This document shows positions 17,953 to 28,281 of a stretch of DNA of 64,000 bases, one piece after another. A program made the position numbers and the translations under genes. The stretch comes from Hydrococcus rivularis NIES-593 (GTDB lineage: Bacteria > Cyanobacteriota > Cyanobacteriia > Cyanobacteriales > Microcystaceae), in the NCBI RefSeq assembly GCF_001904635.1, contig NZ_MRCB01000005.1, positions 103,511 through 167,510 of the forward strand. The letters are read 5' to 3'. The notes under the pieces are model-generated. The model had not been told where the DNA came from and searched no databases. It worked only from the letters and a program-made list of their open reading frames with translations. Numbering within the stretch: the stretch's first letter is position 1; each line of letters begins with the position of its first letter.

Positions 17953-18383
17953 ATCCGACTGCTGCGATCGACCAATGGCTAAAAATTGGTGAAGTGGCGA
18001 CCGAAAGCGGTTTGCCAGTCAAAACAATTCGTTATTACGAAGAACTCGGCTTGTTGACTCCTTCGGTAAAAAGAACGAAATCCGGCTATCGCCTCTTTGA
18101 CAGATCGGTGTTCAATCGACTTGCATTCATCAAGCGATCGCAGTCTTTAGGTCTCACTCTCAACGACATCCGCAAAATTCTCTCGGTTCGCGATGCCGGA
18201 GAACTTCCCTGCGGAGTTGCCAAAGAAATGCTGTTGCACAAGCTAGAGCTAATCCAACAACAAATAAAAGCCCTAGAAATTTTGCAATCTGAGTTACGAG
18301 GAATACTATTGGGTTGGCAAGATATGCCATCTCGTGAGAAAATCGCCCAAACAATCTGTCCCAATATTCAATCAGAAATATGA
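17949..18383 (+). CDS. MerR-family regulator, metal-responsive type
   Basis: 144 residues: the MerR helix-turn-helix (KIGEVATESGLPVKTIRYYEELGLL, written here as a domain spanning about 11-35) and SGYRLFDRSVFNRLAFIKRSQSLGL-type wing, then a dimerisation helix and short effector loop. A cysteine in LPCGVAKEM and one near the end (TICPNIQ) sit where CueR/ZntR-type proteins bind metal, but the typical CxxxxxxxxC loop is not complete, so the ligand is uncertain. It overlaps both neighbours by ATGA. It could regulate its own operon. Confidence 0.85.
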   Translation: MNPTAAIDQWLKIGEVATESGLPVKTIRYYEELGLLTPSVKRTKSGYRLFDRSVFNRLAFIKRSQSLGLTLNDIRKILSVRDAGELPCGVAKEMLLHKLELIQQQIKALEILQSELRGILLGWQDMPSREKIAQTICPNIQSEI

Positions 18384-19531
18384 AGTTTAGGGGCGAAGCT
18401 CGGAAAAATCGAATTAACTGGACGCTAATCCTAACAATCCTCGCAATTTTCCCAGGAGGGCAGGAACTAACCGCACAAGAGCCAAACCCTTCCGCTCCCT
18501 CCGAACCCGTGCCGGGAACCGAAAGAGTATTTTCAGCCAATCCCTGGAGAAAAGCGCTGAAAGTTCATACCCTCTCAGGTCACCTGACAGGCATCACTTC
18601 TCTCTCATTTACGAGAGACGGCCGAACGCTAATCAGCGGCGGTAGCGAAAATGATGGTTCCCTGCGCTTTTGGTCGGTTAGTTCGGGCGAAGAAGTCGCC
18701 GAGTTTCGCGCTCAACGAACCAACGTGCAGACGATGGCAATTACTCCCAATGGGGAAACGTTAGTGACTAGCGGACCGGATACTATCATTAACCTCTGGG
18801 ATTTGGCAAGGGGAAAAGAATACAGAGAAAATAGAACATCCTTCTTAGAACACAGCACCCAAGTTCTATCCGTAGCCATTAGTCCCGACGGGAATATTTT
18901 GGTTAGCGGCGCTTTAGATGGGATTCGCGTCTGGACTCTCAAGCCGCGCCGCCCTCTTTATCGGTTAAGCTGGATAGGCAACCCCGTCTATGCTATTGCT
19001 TTCAACCCTAACGGGTATATCGTCGCCAGCGGCGATGGAGATGGCAGAGTTCAACTTTGGGACGTGAGAGAGGGAACTTTTATCTCTGAATTCTTCCCTC
19101 ACCAAGAAGCTATTACCGCACTGAGGTTTACTCCCGATGGCAAGCTCCTCATCACAGCTAGCGACGATCGCACTATAAAAATTTGGGATCTGGAAACGGG
19201 AACGCTAGTCCATACACTGATCGGACATACCGGTCGAGTCCGCGCGATCGCTCTCAATCCCGACGGACGAACCCTAGCGACTGGTAGCAACGACGGCATT
19301 CGCATTTGGGATATCCTAACCGGAGATTTAGTAGGAAGATACTACGGTCACAGAGATTGGGTAACTGCCTTGGCTTTTAGTCCCAACGGACGCTATTTGG
19401 CTAGCGGAGGACTCGATTCGCTAGTTAATATTTGGGATAGTGCCTTAGCCAAGCAACCCAAAAAATCTGAGGAAGCAGAGGGAACTGAAAAACCAGAGAG
19501 ATTAGAAGATTCAGAAGAATCGGAACGATGA
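18380..19531 (+). CDS. Exported WD40-repeat protein
   Basis: 383 residues. A signal peptide or anchor (WTLILTILAIFPGG, about 14-31) precedes a beta propeller of about seven WD40 repeats from residue 58 to 358, each ending in forms such as INLWDLARG, VQLWDVREG, IKIWDLETG, IRIWDILTG and VNIWDSALA. The C-terminus is a Glu/Ser-rich tail. WD40 propellers act as protein scaffolds; no catalytic part is present. Start and stop overlap the MerR and nnr genes by ATGA, so it is expressed with them. The partner is unknown. Confidence 0.88.
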   Translation: MKFRGEARKNRINWTLILTILAIFPGGQELTAQEPNPSAPSEPVPGTERVFSANPWRKALKVHTLSGHLTGITSLSFTRDGRTLISGGSENDGSLRFWSVSSGEEVAEFRAQRTNVQTMAITPNGETLVTSGPDTIINLWDLARGKEYRENRTSFLEHSTQVLSVAISPDGNILVSGALDGIRVWTLKPRRPLYRLSWIGNPVYAIAFNPNGYIVASGDGDGRVQLWDVREGTFISEFFPHQEAITALRFTPDGKLLITASDDRTIKIWDLETGTLVHTLIGHTGRVRAIALNPDGRTLATGSNDGIRIWDILTGDLVGRYYGHRDWVTALAFSPNGRYLASGGLDSLVNIWDSALAKQPKKSEEAEGTEKPERLEDSEESER

Positions 19532-21084
19532 ATCCGCAACAACAACTCGAACAAGTCGTCGTCACCGCCGAACAAATGCGTCAAATCGAGGCGCGTATAT
19601 TTGCGGCAGGAATGCCCGTAGCGGCGCTGATGGAAAAAGCGGCAGGACTGACGGCTTCTCGCATTCGACAACTCTACCCGCTTTCTCAAGTCTCGCGGGT
19701 AGGGATTTTAATTGGTCCCGGTCACAATGGGGGAGATGCCTTAGTTATTGCCCGCGAATTACATCTGGCAGGCTATCAGGTGTCTCTATATCGTCCTTTT
19801 GCCAAGCTAAAGGATTTGACGGCACAGCACGCTGAATATGCCGAGAATTTGGGAATTCCTTCCCATAAGGATCTTCAGTCTTTACAAAACTGCGAGTTGA
19901 TTATTGATGGATTATTCGGCTTTGGACTGGAGCGATCGCTTTCTGGCGAAATCGCCGAGGCGATCGATCGCCTTAATGAATGGTCGCAACCTGTCGTCAG
20001 TATCGACATTCCCTCTGGGCTGCATACGGATACGGGAGAAGTTTTAGGCACCGCCGTTCGCGCCACTTATACCTTGTGTTTGGGGCTATGGAAACGGGGC
20101 TTTTTCCAGGATGCAGCGCTCGAATACATTGGCAAGGCAGAACGGATCGATTTTGGCGTTCCGCCACAAGAGGCATGGGCGATTCTCTCGCAAAGCGAAC
20201 CGATACGACAGATAAATCTATCCAGTGCCAAGCAGTATTTGCCCGTCCCGCGTCCCCCAGTGACGCATAAATACAAGCAAGGACATTTATTGGTAATTTG
20301 CGGCTCTCGTCGCTATGCTGGGGGCGCAATTCTTACCGGACTGGGAGCGAGGGCGAGTGGAGTAGGAATGCTCTCGATCGCCGTGCCAGAATCGCTCAAA
20401 CCCTTGTTGGTAACTCACCTAAGCGACGCTCTCATTATCGACTGTCCCGAAACGGAGACGGGCGCGATCGCCCAGTTGCCCCCGATTGCTTCAGATTTCA
20501 GCAAGTATCAAGTCATCGCTTGCGGACCCGGTTTAACTCAGCAAGCGCAATCGATCGTCCAAGCGGTTTTAAAAGCCGAATGTCCGCTCGTGTTAGATGC
20601 AGATGGATTAAATAATTTGGCGCAGTTGGGTACGATGGCAAGTTTATCGCTACGAAAAGCTCCAACCGTTCTTACTCCTCATTTGGGAGAATTTAAACGG
20701 TTATTTCCCGATATCGATCGCCCGGATCGCGATCGCATTCAAGCAGTACAAAAAGCGGCAGCGCAAAGCGGTGCAATTATCTTATTAAAAGGAGCCAGAA
20801 CCGCGATCGCTCATCCTCAAGGTTCCGTTTGGTTAGTTCCCACAAGTACGCCTGCCCTGGCGCGAGGAGGCAGCGGAGATGTCTTGACAGGTTTAATTGG
20901 GGGCTTATTAGCGCAATCGGCTACTTCCGATGGATTGTTAGAAGCCCTCGTCGCTACGGCGGCTTGGTGGCACGCGCAGGCGGGAATTTTGGCGGCTCAA
21001 GAGCGTACTGAGTTAGGAGTCGATGCTTTTACCTTGTCGCAGTATCTCTTGCCATTTCTGAGTAATGCGATCGATAAAACCTAA
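19528..21084 (+). CDS. nnr: Bifunctional NAD(P)HX epimerase/dehydratase
   Basis: A two-domain metabolite-repair enzyme. The N-terminal half (YjeF_N, about 1-215) has GPGHNGGDALVIARELHLAG and the Asp of VVSIDIPSGLHTDTGE, and epimerises NAD(P)HX. The C-terminal half (NnrD, about 235-510) is a ribokinase-like dehydratase with HKYKQGHLLVICGS, DADGLNNLA and the catalytic GGSGDVLTGLIGGLLAQ. 518 residues matches E. coli Nnr. It is the last gene of the overlapping unit; the link with a WD40 protein and MerR regulator is not explained by known biology. Confidence 0.94.
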   Translation: MNPQQQLEQVVVTAEQMRQIEARIFAAGMPVAALMEKAAGLTASRIRQLYPLSQVSRVGILIGPGHNGGDALVIARELHLAGYQVSLYRPFAKLKDLTAQHAEYAENLGIPSHKDLQSLQNCELIIDGLFGFGLERSLSGEIAEAIDRLNEWSQPVVSIDIPSGLHTDTGEVLGTAVRATYTLCLGLWKRGFFQDAALEYIGKAERIDFGVPPQEAWAILSQSEPIRQINLSSAKQYLPVPRPPVTHKYKQGHLLVICGSRRYAGGAILTGLGARASGVGMLSIAVPESLKPLLVTHLSDALIIDCPETETGAIAQLPPIASDFSKYQVIACGPGLTQQAQSIVQAVLKAECPLVLDADGLNNLAQLGTMASLSLRKAPTVLTPHLGEFKRLFPDIDRPDRDRIQAVQKAAAQSGAIILLKGARTAIAHPQGSVWLVPTSTPALARGGSGDVLTGLIGGLLAQSATSDGLLEALVATAAWWHAQAGILAAQERTELGVDAFTLSQYLLPFLSNAIDKT

Positions 21085-21129
21085 TTATCTTATACCTGAA
21101 TCCTTACAAAAGTTTTTGTAATTTTCTAA

Positions 21130-22499
21130 GCGAATAATATCATTTTTCAATTGATTGGGAAGTTAGATAATCTGCCAATAATTTTTCTCCCTTAAAACAA
21201 GGCATGCCGAGGAGAGGACTAGCACCACAGGGCACATCAACAGGCACTAATTGTAAGCGCTACAGATGCAGCTCGCTCTTTCGACTCCGGTTTTCTCCAA
21301 AGTTGTAATCCAACATAGCTAATAATTAGTAAGAAAAGAGCAATATAATCAACATCAATTACAGTTTTAAACACCTCAAAGAGCATTTTGAATGAGAGAA
21401 GTTCGCTGTAAGGCAGTATGTATTTTTCGTCGTATACCGAGCCATGATAGCCTTTTCCTAACAGAGGATAGAGTAAGGTTCCCGACGATTGATACAGCGA
21501 AATCATCCAAGGAAGAAGAAAGACGAATGTGAATACTATGACTGCTAAAAACTCCAATATTACTTTTTGTTTATTTTCCGTTCTAGCGATATAAAAAAAG
21601 TAACTAGAAGACACGAAAATAACAGCGGCTGGAATTAAATTAGTTTTTGCAGCACAGAGCGCTGCGGTTATCGCAGCTATAATTACAGCATTGGCTATAT
21701 ATTTATTAGCTTTTAATTTCTCCCAATTGAGAGTACAAAAAAGGCTCAAAAATAGAGCCAGTCCAGTAACGTTACTGGTAGAATTTCTATACGCTGGAAT
21801 TATCAACAGCCATGGGATCAAGATTAAAATTGTTATTCTTTTCGAGAGATTTTTTTCTTGAATCAACCCCAGGATAAGTCCGAAAACCGCGATCGAGGCA
21901 ATTCCCGGATCGATAATACGAAGATTTTGTTCTGAAAGAACGCTCAGAACAAAAGTATGTAAAAATGATTGTCCTCCTAGAGAAGATACCAGCCTTCGTT
22001 CGCTGAAAGGATCTGCTCCCATCGATCCGATTTGCAACATCTTTTCGGGAAAGACAAAATAGGCGTGATAGTCGTCATGTCCGTGAAATGAAGCATTAGA
22101 AACCCAACCTGCATATTGAACGAAAATCAGCACGATTGCTAAAATAGAACCAACTAAAACAAATTTATCTTTCTGGCAATCGCGAAGATGCTGAAATAGA
22201 CTATTTAAAATTAAGTTTCTATTCTGGTAAGAATCGATTGCCCAAACAATTACGCCTAAGCTAAAGAAAATCATAATTGTTGTCGGCGAAATTGTCCGAG
22301 TAAGATTGAGTACTCCTCCAAAAATAATACTAAAAGCAATTCCCCAAGCCGCTTTTTGACCCCAGCCAACTCGGTTTTTTGAAAAAAGAAAACGTGCGAT
22401 CGCTCCTCCCCAACCGATGCAAGACAACAGAATAAAAATTCCCCAGAAAAAGGCAAATAAGTATGAGTTTACTGCTTTGTTAGGATCGATAATGCTCAT
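21130..22499 (-). pseudogene. Truncated copy of large polytopic membrane protein (LIC_10190-like)
   Basis: An open frame of 420 residues (21237-22499) has about nine or ten hydrophobic segments and shares many blocks with the next gene: GWGIFILLS-type start, DPFSERRLVSSLGGQSFLH, IDPGIA, SGTLLYPLLGKGYHGSVY. It ends early. Past its TGA, in a shifted frame, the minus strand at about 21163-21255 still reads VPVDVPCGASPLLGMPCFKG and LLADYLTSQS, matching the C-terminal domain of the neighbour (VVDWPGGASPPPGMPFFQG, LADYLISKS). So about 110 residues were deleted internally and the tail is a relic. The intact family looks like a GT-C-like membrane protein; function not established. Confidence 0.75.
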
Positions 22500-22588
22500 G
22501 ATTATTTAACCCCTATATTACTAAAAAATTATAATAATTTCAGCAACCAAGTTTATAATAATTGTTAACCTAGATGGTAAGAAAAAAC

Positions 22589-24555
22589 TTATTTTTTACT
22601 TTGGATCTTTAAAAGGTCGAGAATAAAAATATCACCATCATCGTATATTTTTTTTCTAGTGTTGCTCAGTTTGATAAGATTATCTTGAAAATCTAAAGCA
22701 TGCTTTGCAGTTGTTCGGAACCAGACATGTACGTTTGGCTTGAGCAACTCGATCGCTTTCTTGCGTGGAAAACCTGCTTCTTTCGCATAAGAATAAACAA
22801 CATATTTTATAGATTTTGAAATTAGATAGTCAGCTAAAACTTCACTTCCTTGAAAGAAAGGCATTCCTGGCGGAGGACTAGCTCCGCCAGGCCAGTCAAC
22901 TACAAAAATTTGATTCCGCTTAAAATTTAGGAGAAAAGGTTTTTCTAGTCTGGTTAAAATAGTTGCTGACTCTGGAATAGATTGCTGCATTTTGATATAT
23001 TGTTCGATTTCTTGAGCGGAAACTAACGGTCTATTACTTAATCCCACTCTGATATTACCTATTAATAAGTTTGCATACCTCTGCCAGTTAACATGACCAA
23101 TTGCACCGCTACCCCCAATGAGCATACCGATGGTCACCATGGCAATAAGCAAAAGACTGGAAGCTGAAACCTTGTTTTTATTTGTATCTTCTGGGTTAGC
23201 ACAAGCATTGACTAGCAATATAAATATTGCCGCATAAAGAAAAGGAAATGGATAGCGATAGAAGCTACTAGATGAACCTCCAGCAGATAAAGTTACCGCG
23301 ATCGCTCCTAACCCAACGCTAATTATTAACGAAGGAATTAAGCCCCGTTTATTAACAGCCTGCGGTAGGAATAAAAAGCACAACAAGCCAAGTACTATAA
23401 AAACAAAAAAATAAATCCAAAATATTAATTTAATAATAATTTGAATTGAGCTTAAAAATGTTAGTTCGCTTGAAGGCGATAGATAAGTACCGTATACAGA
23501 TCCATGATAGCCTTTGCCTAAAAGTGGATATAATAAAGTTCCTGATGATTGGTACATCGATATCATCCAAGGCAAAAGAAATACAAACACTAATAGGAAC
23601 GAGATAATAAATTCATAAATTGCAGTTTTGCATTGTCTTCCAGAACCAAGAATATAAAATAAATAACTAGAAAAAAATAAAAGAACACAGGTCGGAAGTA
23701 GACTAGCTTTTAACGAGCAAATTGCTGCTGCAATAATTGCTATAATCAAAGCCTTAGAAAAAAAAATATTTAATTTTAAGTTATCGTCATCAAGCAAAAC
23801 AAAAAAACTCAAAAAAAGAGCAACAGGAGTTACAGTAATTGAAATATTCGGCTTGGGATAAGGAAGAATCAGAAAGACGATAAGTAGAAAAATAGAGAGA
23901 TACTTAGATATATGTTTTTTTCTGAGATAACCTATCAGAATTCCTAGGGATATCACTAAAGCAATTCCCGGATCGATAAGATTCAAATTTTGGGTTTCAA
24001 GCACAGTAAGAACGAGAGTTTGTAAGAATGATTGTCCTCCTAACGCAACCATTCTTCTTTCGTTAAAAGGATCGGCTCCGATAGATCCTATCTGGATCAT
24101 CTTCTGAGGAAAGACTAAATAGCCTTGGTAATCATCGCTGCGTTCAAATATATGAGTACGAACCCAGCCAGTACACTCTATTAAAATCAGTAAAAAAACG
24201 ATAAAAACGCCAAGAATAAATAGCTTATCCTGGAAACAGTTGCGTCCCCGATCTAACAAATTTCTCAACGATCGCCTATTTTGGTAAAAATCGACTATAC
24301 AATTCAGAAAACCAATTCCTAAGTAAATTAAAATTGTTGTTCGCGAAATAGTCCACGTAAGATTCAAAACTCCGCCAACACAAACAGTAAAAGCCATCCC
24401 CAGGCAGATCTTTGTCCCCAGTCAACTCGGTCTTTAGGAAAAAGAATGCGATTGATTAATCCTCCCCACCCGATGAAAGATAAAAGAATAAAAATTCCCC
24501 AGCCAAAGGCAAATAAGTATGAAGTTATTGCTAGAGCACGATTGAGAATACTCAT
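22589..24555 (-). pseudogene. Large polytopic membrane protein (LIC_10190-like) split by a one-base frameshift
   Basis: The 5' part (24364-24555) encodes the first membrane helix and ends DRVDWGQRSAWG before running out of frame. The rest (22589-24397) is a 602-residue frame starting VGGVLNLTWTIS. Comparison with the adjacent paralogue, where GQKAAWGIAFS continues without a break, shows one base is missing at about 24397; a repaired protein would be about 655 residues with some 12 membrane segments and a C-terminal soluble domain. The break may be real decay, a sequencing error or a recoding site. The family resembles membrane proteins of polysaccharide assembly, perhaps GT-C glycosyltransferases. 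Last genes of the glycan operon. Confidence 0.75.
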
Positions 24556-24608
24556 TGTTATTTCAACTTAAATACAATTGTCAAAAAGTCTTCGTTCCTC
24601 TTTTCCTT

Positions 24609-26189
24609 TTAGCTATTAGATGCAATTCTGTGAGCATTCGCCATTACAGTTAGTGTAATCGTTGTTGCTGGAATGGAAGGAAAAACTGTAGCATCTACAA
24701 TATGAACGTTTTGAAACCCTAATGGTCGTCCCAGAATATCGCTCTCAAAGTCCGAGGGATTCAATCTCATTGGAAAAACTCCACCGCTATGGAAACTTCT
24801 TCCGGCTTTAGCAATACGTAACAATTGTGGTATTGGGATTCCCTTCAGATATTTTTGCTGACTCAATAGCTTAGCGATAACTCCTCTGATAACTTTCCTA
24901 GTCAGATTATTTTGATTAACACTGAGAATTAATTTGCTCGTAGATTCGCTGCTATTTTTTTCTAATCGTACTGAAATAGTTGGTGAAAGATCCGAATGGA
25001 GATATCCCTGTATAACCATTAACCTACCGAGTAGTTCTTCGGTTGGAATCTTAAAAAGTGGATAGAGAGGACCCACTATTTTCTGAATGAATGATAAATA
25101 TAGATCGTTATATGTATAAATCCCTAAATGAATAGTATGCTCGCTTAGACTTTTATCGAATAATTCAATGAAAACTTGTGCTAGAGTATGGAGTTTTTCA
25201 TTGACTACACCCTTGATATTTCTATAGCGAAGAAATGGCAGGAGAAAATATTGACTATCCTTAATCGACAAAACGCGATCGTAAGCTTGCAAAGATTCAA
25301 GCATTATTTTAGTCGTGGACAAAACTCCACAGGCTAAATACACTTTTTCGGCTTCAAAATTCAACGATTCGTCAGTTATTCTAGAGCGAGCAACGATTCT
25401 TGCGCTCCCGTTTGACTCAACTATCTTTTCAACAACAACATCTTTAATGTAATTAAAGTTTTTAGCTTGTTTGAGTTGTTCTAGGGTCGATGAAGTATTG
25501 TAAATTAAACCATAAGGACAGCCATACATGCACAACCCGCAATAGACGCATCCGAAGTCATTGGCATTGGGTTGGGTACGAATGGCTAGGCGAGAATAGC
25601 CAAATTTAAACCCTTGCGCTTCGAGTCTATTTTGATTTAGTTTCAAATCTTCAATCAATGCTACAGCCTGTTTGCTCGGACATAATTTTTGGTAGTTACT
25701 ACCGTACAAGGGAAAGAGCGATTCTAGGTCGTCTTTGATTGCCGAGAAAGGCATGAATGAGAGCACGGATTCGTAGTGTGGAGCTAAGTCAGCGATCGCA
25801 ATCGGCCATTGGGCAATATCCGACTGTAAAAAGGGGAGGACTCCCGCTCCCCACACATTGCTTAAACCTGCTTTGGCTAATGAGGGATTGCTCTCTACTC
25901 CCGCTTGAACGATGGGAATGTATTTGTCGGTTTCGCGATAGGGAAAATCGGAACCATAAATAAGCTTGAGAGGAACGCCCTTGCTTTCAATCGCCATCCC
26001 TTTGCGGATAAAATTTAGGCGAGCCGCATCCCACTCTTGGGGTTGATTTCTACTTAATTGCTCGACAACTTCTCTTCGCTGCGGTTCTAGCTCTAAACCA
26101 GCGTCAATAATTGTCACATCCAAACCTTTTTGGACTAGCGCATAGGCACAAGCTACTCCGGCAGGACCAGAGCCAATGATATATCTCAT
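24609..26189 (-). CDS. GMC-family FAD oxidoreductase with cysteine-cluster motif
   Basis: 526 residues. The N-terminal dinucleotide fold is IIGSGPAGVACAYALVQKG with an acidic residue at the end of strand two (IIDAG). NVWGAGVLPF is the FAD-contact region. A cysteine cluster at about 219-232 (FGCVYCGLCMYGCPYGLIYN) has C-x2-C-x2-C-x3-CP spacing reminiscent of ferredoxin-type iron-sulfur sites. The C-terminal GMC motif includes FHSGGVFPM and the catalytic histidine region PATTITLTVMANAHRIA. It likely oxidises a sugar or alcohol group of the glycan or lipid made by this operon; the substrate is unknown. 15 bases separate it from the methyltransferase upstream. Confidence 0.88.
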   Translation of the reverse strand: MRYIIGSGPAGVACAYALVQKGLDVTIIDAGLELEPQRREVVEQLSRNQPQEWDAARLNFIRKGMAIESKGVPLKLIYGSDFPYRETDKYIPIVQAGVESNPSLAKAGLSNVWGAGVLPFLQSDIAQWPIAIADLAPHYESVLSFMPFSAIKDDLESLFPLYGSNYQKLCPSKQAVALIEDLKLNQNRLEAQGFKFGYSRLAIRTQPNANDFGCVYCGLCMYGCPYGLIYNTSSTLEQLKQAKNFNYIKDVVVEKIVESNGSARIVARSRITDESLNFEAEKVYLACGVLSTTKIMLESLQAYDRVLSIKDSQYFLLPFLRYRNIKGVVNEKLHTLAQVFIELFDKSLSEHTIHLGIYTYNDLYLSFIQKIVGPLYPLFKIPTEELLGRLMVIQGYLHSDLSPTISVRLEKNSSESTSKLILSVNQNNLTRKVIRGVIAKLLSQQKYLKGIPIPQLLRIAKAGRSFHSGGVFPMRLNPSDFESDILGRPLGFQNVHIVDATVFPSIPATTITLTVMANAHRIASNS

Positions 26190-26204
26190 ATCTTTCCTAC
26201 GTAC

Positions 26205-26954
26205 TTATCTTTTTTGCCACTGACAAATGACAACACAAGAAAATAATTTTCCTTGGAACTTTTCTATTAGAGATTCAAGCCACAAAAGAAATGGTGAATA
26301 GATAGGCTTCCAACTCAGAGGGATCCGCAATATTAAGGAGCTTAGGACGAAGAGATAAGCTACGTTGCCTTTGTATTGTTCCTTAACAAAGGAAAATTTT
26401 GATGAAAACTCTTTTTTTAATTGGTCTAAATCAATGGCTTCCTCATTGTCTGCAAAATATTTGCGATCGCGCTTGTACCAAAAATTTCTAATTGCGTCGG
26501 GGAAAGATCCTTTATGGGGTTCCAAGAAACATAAATAACCGCCAGGTTTTAAGATGCGATAAATTTCTGCGATCGCATCTGAAACATAGGGATGGACGTG
26601 ATGCAACCCGCCTACAATCGCCACAACATCGCAGGAGTTACTTTCTAGACCAGTTTCCAAGATTGAAGCGCAAATCGCCTCGCAATCCGTCCAACGTTCT
26701 CGGAAATGACTAATTTCCTGCTCCGATATATCGATTCCTATTACTCTAGCTCCATTCTCTAAAAGATAGCCCGTCGTCTCGCCGCTGCCACACATTGCCT
26801 CAACTACTTTCTTGTCAGCAAGGGCGATATTAGCAAACATGGGTTGGTTAAAAAATTTATAGCGATATTTTTGACTCCAAATATCTCCATAATGGGCTGT
26901 ATATTCTGCGGCAATTGTGTCATAGTGAGTTTTCTGCAATTGTTGTGTATCCAT
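26205..26954 (-). CDS. Class I SAM-dependent methyltransferase
   Basis: 249 residues with motif I VVEAMCGSGETTGYLLENGA, an acidic residue after VIGIDIS, motif II CDVVAIVGGLHHVHPY and motif III LKPGGYLCFLEPHKG. The last 60 residues are hydrophobic with basic flanks, suggesting membrane association, in line with a lipid-linked substrate. It lies within the minus-strand glycan operon, 38 bases after the DegT aminotransferase. Confidence 0.88.
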   Translation of the reverse strand: MDTQQLQKTHYDTIAAEYTAHYGDIWSQKYRYKFFNQPMFANIALADKKVVEAMCGSGETTGYLLENGARVIGIDISEQEISHFRERWTDCEAICASILETGLESNSCDVVAIVGGLHHVHPYVSDAIAEIYRILKPGGYLCFLEPHKGSFPDAIRNFWYKRDRKYFADNEEAIDLDQLKKEFSSKFSFVKEQYKGNVAYLFVLSSLILRIPLSWKPIYSPFLLWLESLIEKFQGKLFSCVVICQWQKR

Positions 26955-26992
26955 AGATTTCTCTCGTTTGAAGTTGTTTGCTGAAACTTTCT

Positions 26993-28252
26993 CTAATTCA
27001 GACCAAAATATTTGCGTATAACTGCAATATTCTTCTCCACTTCAGAACGAGAATAACGGGGATAGGTTGGTAAGAAGATTAACTCCTCAGAGACGTGCCT
27101 TGCATTGGGGCAATCGCGATAAAATTCCTTAAAGGCTGGTAAATCGGCATTATTGTGATAATGTTGAGCCGCCACATCGCGACAATGCTTCATCATGAAC
27201 TTGAGAAGCTCGTCTCTTTTGGCATATTGAATCGGGAAATAAGTATAAATATGGGAAAAATCGCGGCGATCGGGAGGGATAATTAATTCCTTAATATCTT
27301 TGAGTCCCTCATAATAAGTCAGACCATTTTCAATTCTCACCTTGCTATCGCGATCGATCTTGTCGAGCTGGGATAAGGCGAGACGAGCTTGAAAGGGAAC
27401 AAACTGGGATTTGTAGGATTCGGGCAGCTTATCTTTTCGACTGGCATCGAGTTCGATGCGGACGATTTTATTGATAAATTCAATATCGTTGAGAAAGCCA
27501 AATCGGAAAATCCAGTAGGTAAATAATTTAAAGACAAGGGGATTGGTGGCAATGTCGGCAAATAAACCAGACTTGACTTTTTTTAATAAATATGGTAAAG
27601 GAGGATAGGCAAAACTCGCTAACTCGGTGCGGATTTTCTCAATGACATCTTGGCGATTGGAAATTACGGCTCCTCCCAGCCAGGTATTGATATTTTTGTA
27701 CATTCCAAAGCTGAATACGCCAGCATCTCCGATCGCGCCGACTGGCTTGCCCTGCTCTTTGGTGCCAAATGCCTGAGCGCAATCCTCAATTAAGGGAACG
27801 TTAAAGCGATCGCAGATCTCCTTAATCCGGTGCGCCTCGGCAGCCAGTCCGTGTAGGTGAGTAATCAAAACTGCCCCCGTATTGGAATTGATAAGGCGTT
27901 CGACTTCGGCAACGGAGATATTACACGTCTGGCGGTCAACATCGGCAAATACCGGACGACCTCCCGCACTAATCACCATGTTGGTGATATCGACAATCGT
28001 GTAGGGAGACATGATGACTTCCTGACCCGGTTTGATCAGCGCCTTGACGGTGAGGTACACGCCTACCCGATTCTGAGGAACGCAGACCGCATACTCGGTG
28101 CCAAATCGGCTACAGAGTTCTTTTTCCAGAATTTCAATTTCTTTGCGGTCTTCGGGGGAGCGTTTTCTCAGTAGTAAATCTTCTAACAAGAAAAGATAGC
28201 TATTTCGATTAGTGTAAATTCGATATCGAGGATTGGGTGCAAAAGTTAACAT
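26993..28252 (-). CDS. DegT/DnrJ/EryC1/StrS-family aminotransferase
   Basis: A PLP-dependent sugar aminotransferase-fold enzyme of 419 residues. Seen are EVIMSPYTIVDITNMVISAG, the THLHGLAAEAHRIKEIC block, EDCAQAFGTKEQGKPVG with the Asp that holds the PLP ring nitrogen, and FSFGMYKNINTWLGGAVISN with the Schiff-base lysine. Start ATG 28252 is chosen: the frame extends upstream to 28582 but that part lies inside the flippase-like gene in another frame and is not protein-like. It probably aminates a keto-sugar nucleotide used by the operon. Confidence 0.88.
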   Translation of the reverse strand: MLTFAPNPRYRIYTNRNSYLFLLEDLLLRKRSPEDRKEIEILEKELCSRFGTEYAVCVPQNRVGVYLTVKALIKPGQEVIMSPYTIVDITNMVISAGGRPVFADVDRQTCNISVAEVERLINSNTGAVLITHLHGLAAEAHRIKEICDRFNVPLIEDCAQAFGTKEQGKPVGAIGDAGVFSFGMYKNINTWLGGAVISNRQDVIEKIRTELASFAYPPLPYLLKKVKSGLFADIATNPLVFKLFTYWIFRFGFLNDIEFINKIVRIELDASRKDKLPESYKSQFVPFQARLALSQLDKIDRDSKVRIENGLTYYEGLKDIKELIIPPDRRDFSHIYTYFPIQYAKRDELLKFMMKHCRDVAAQHYHNNADLPAFKEFYRDCPNARHVSEELIFLPTYPRYSRSEVEKNIAVIRKYFGLN

Positions 28253-28281
28253 CGTTAATATGCCTCGCGAGGTAAACGTGC

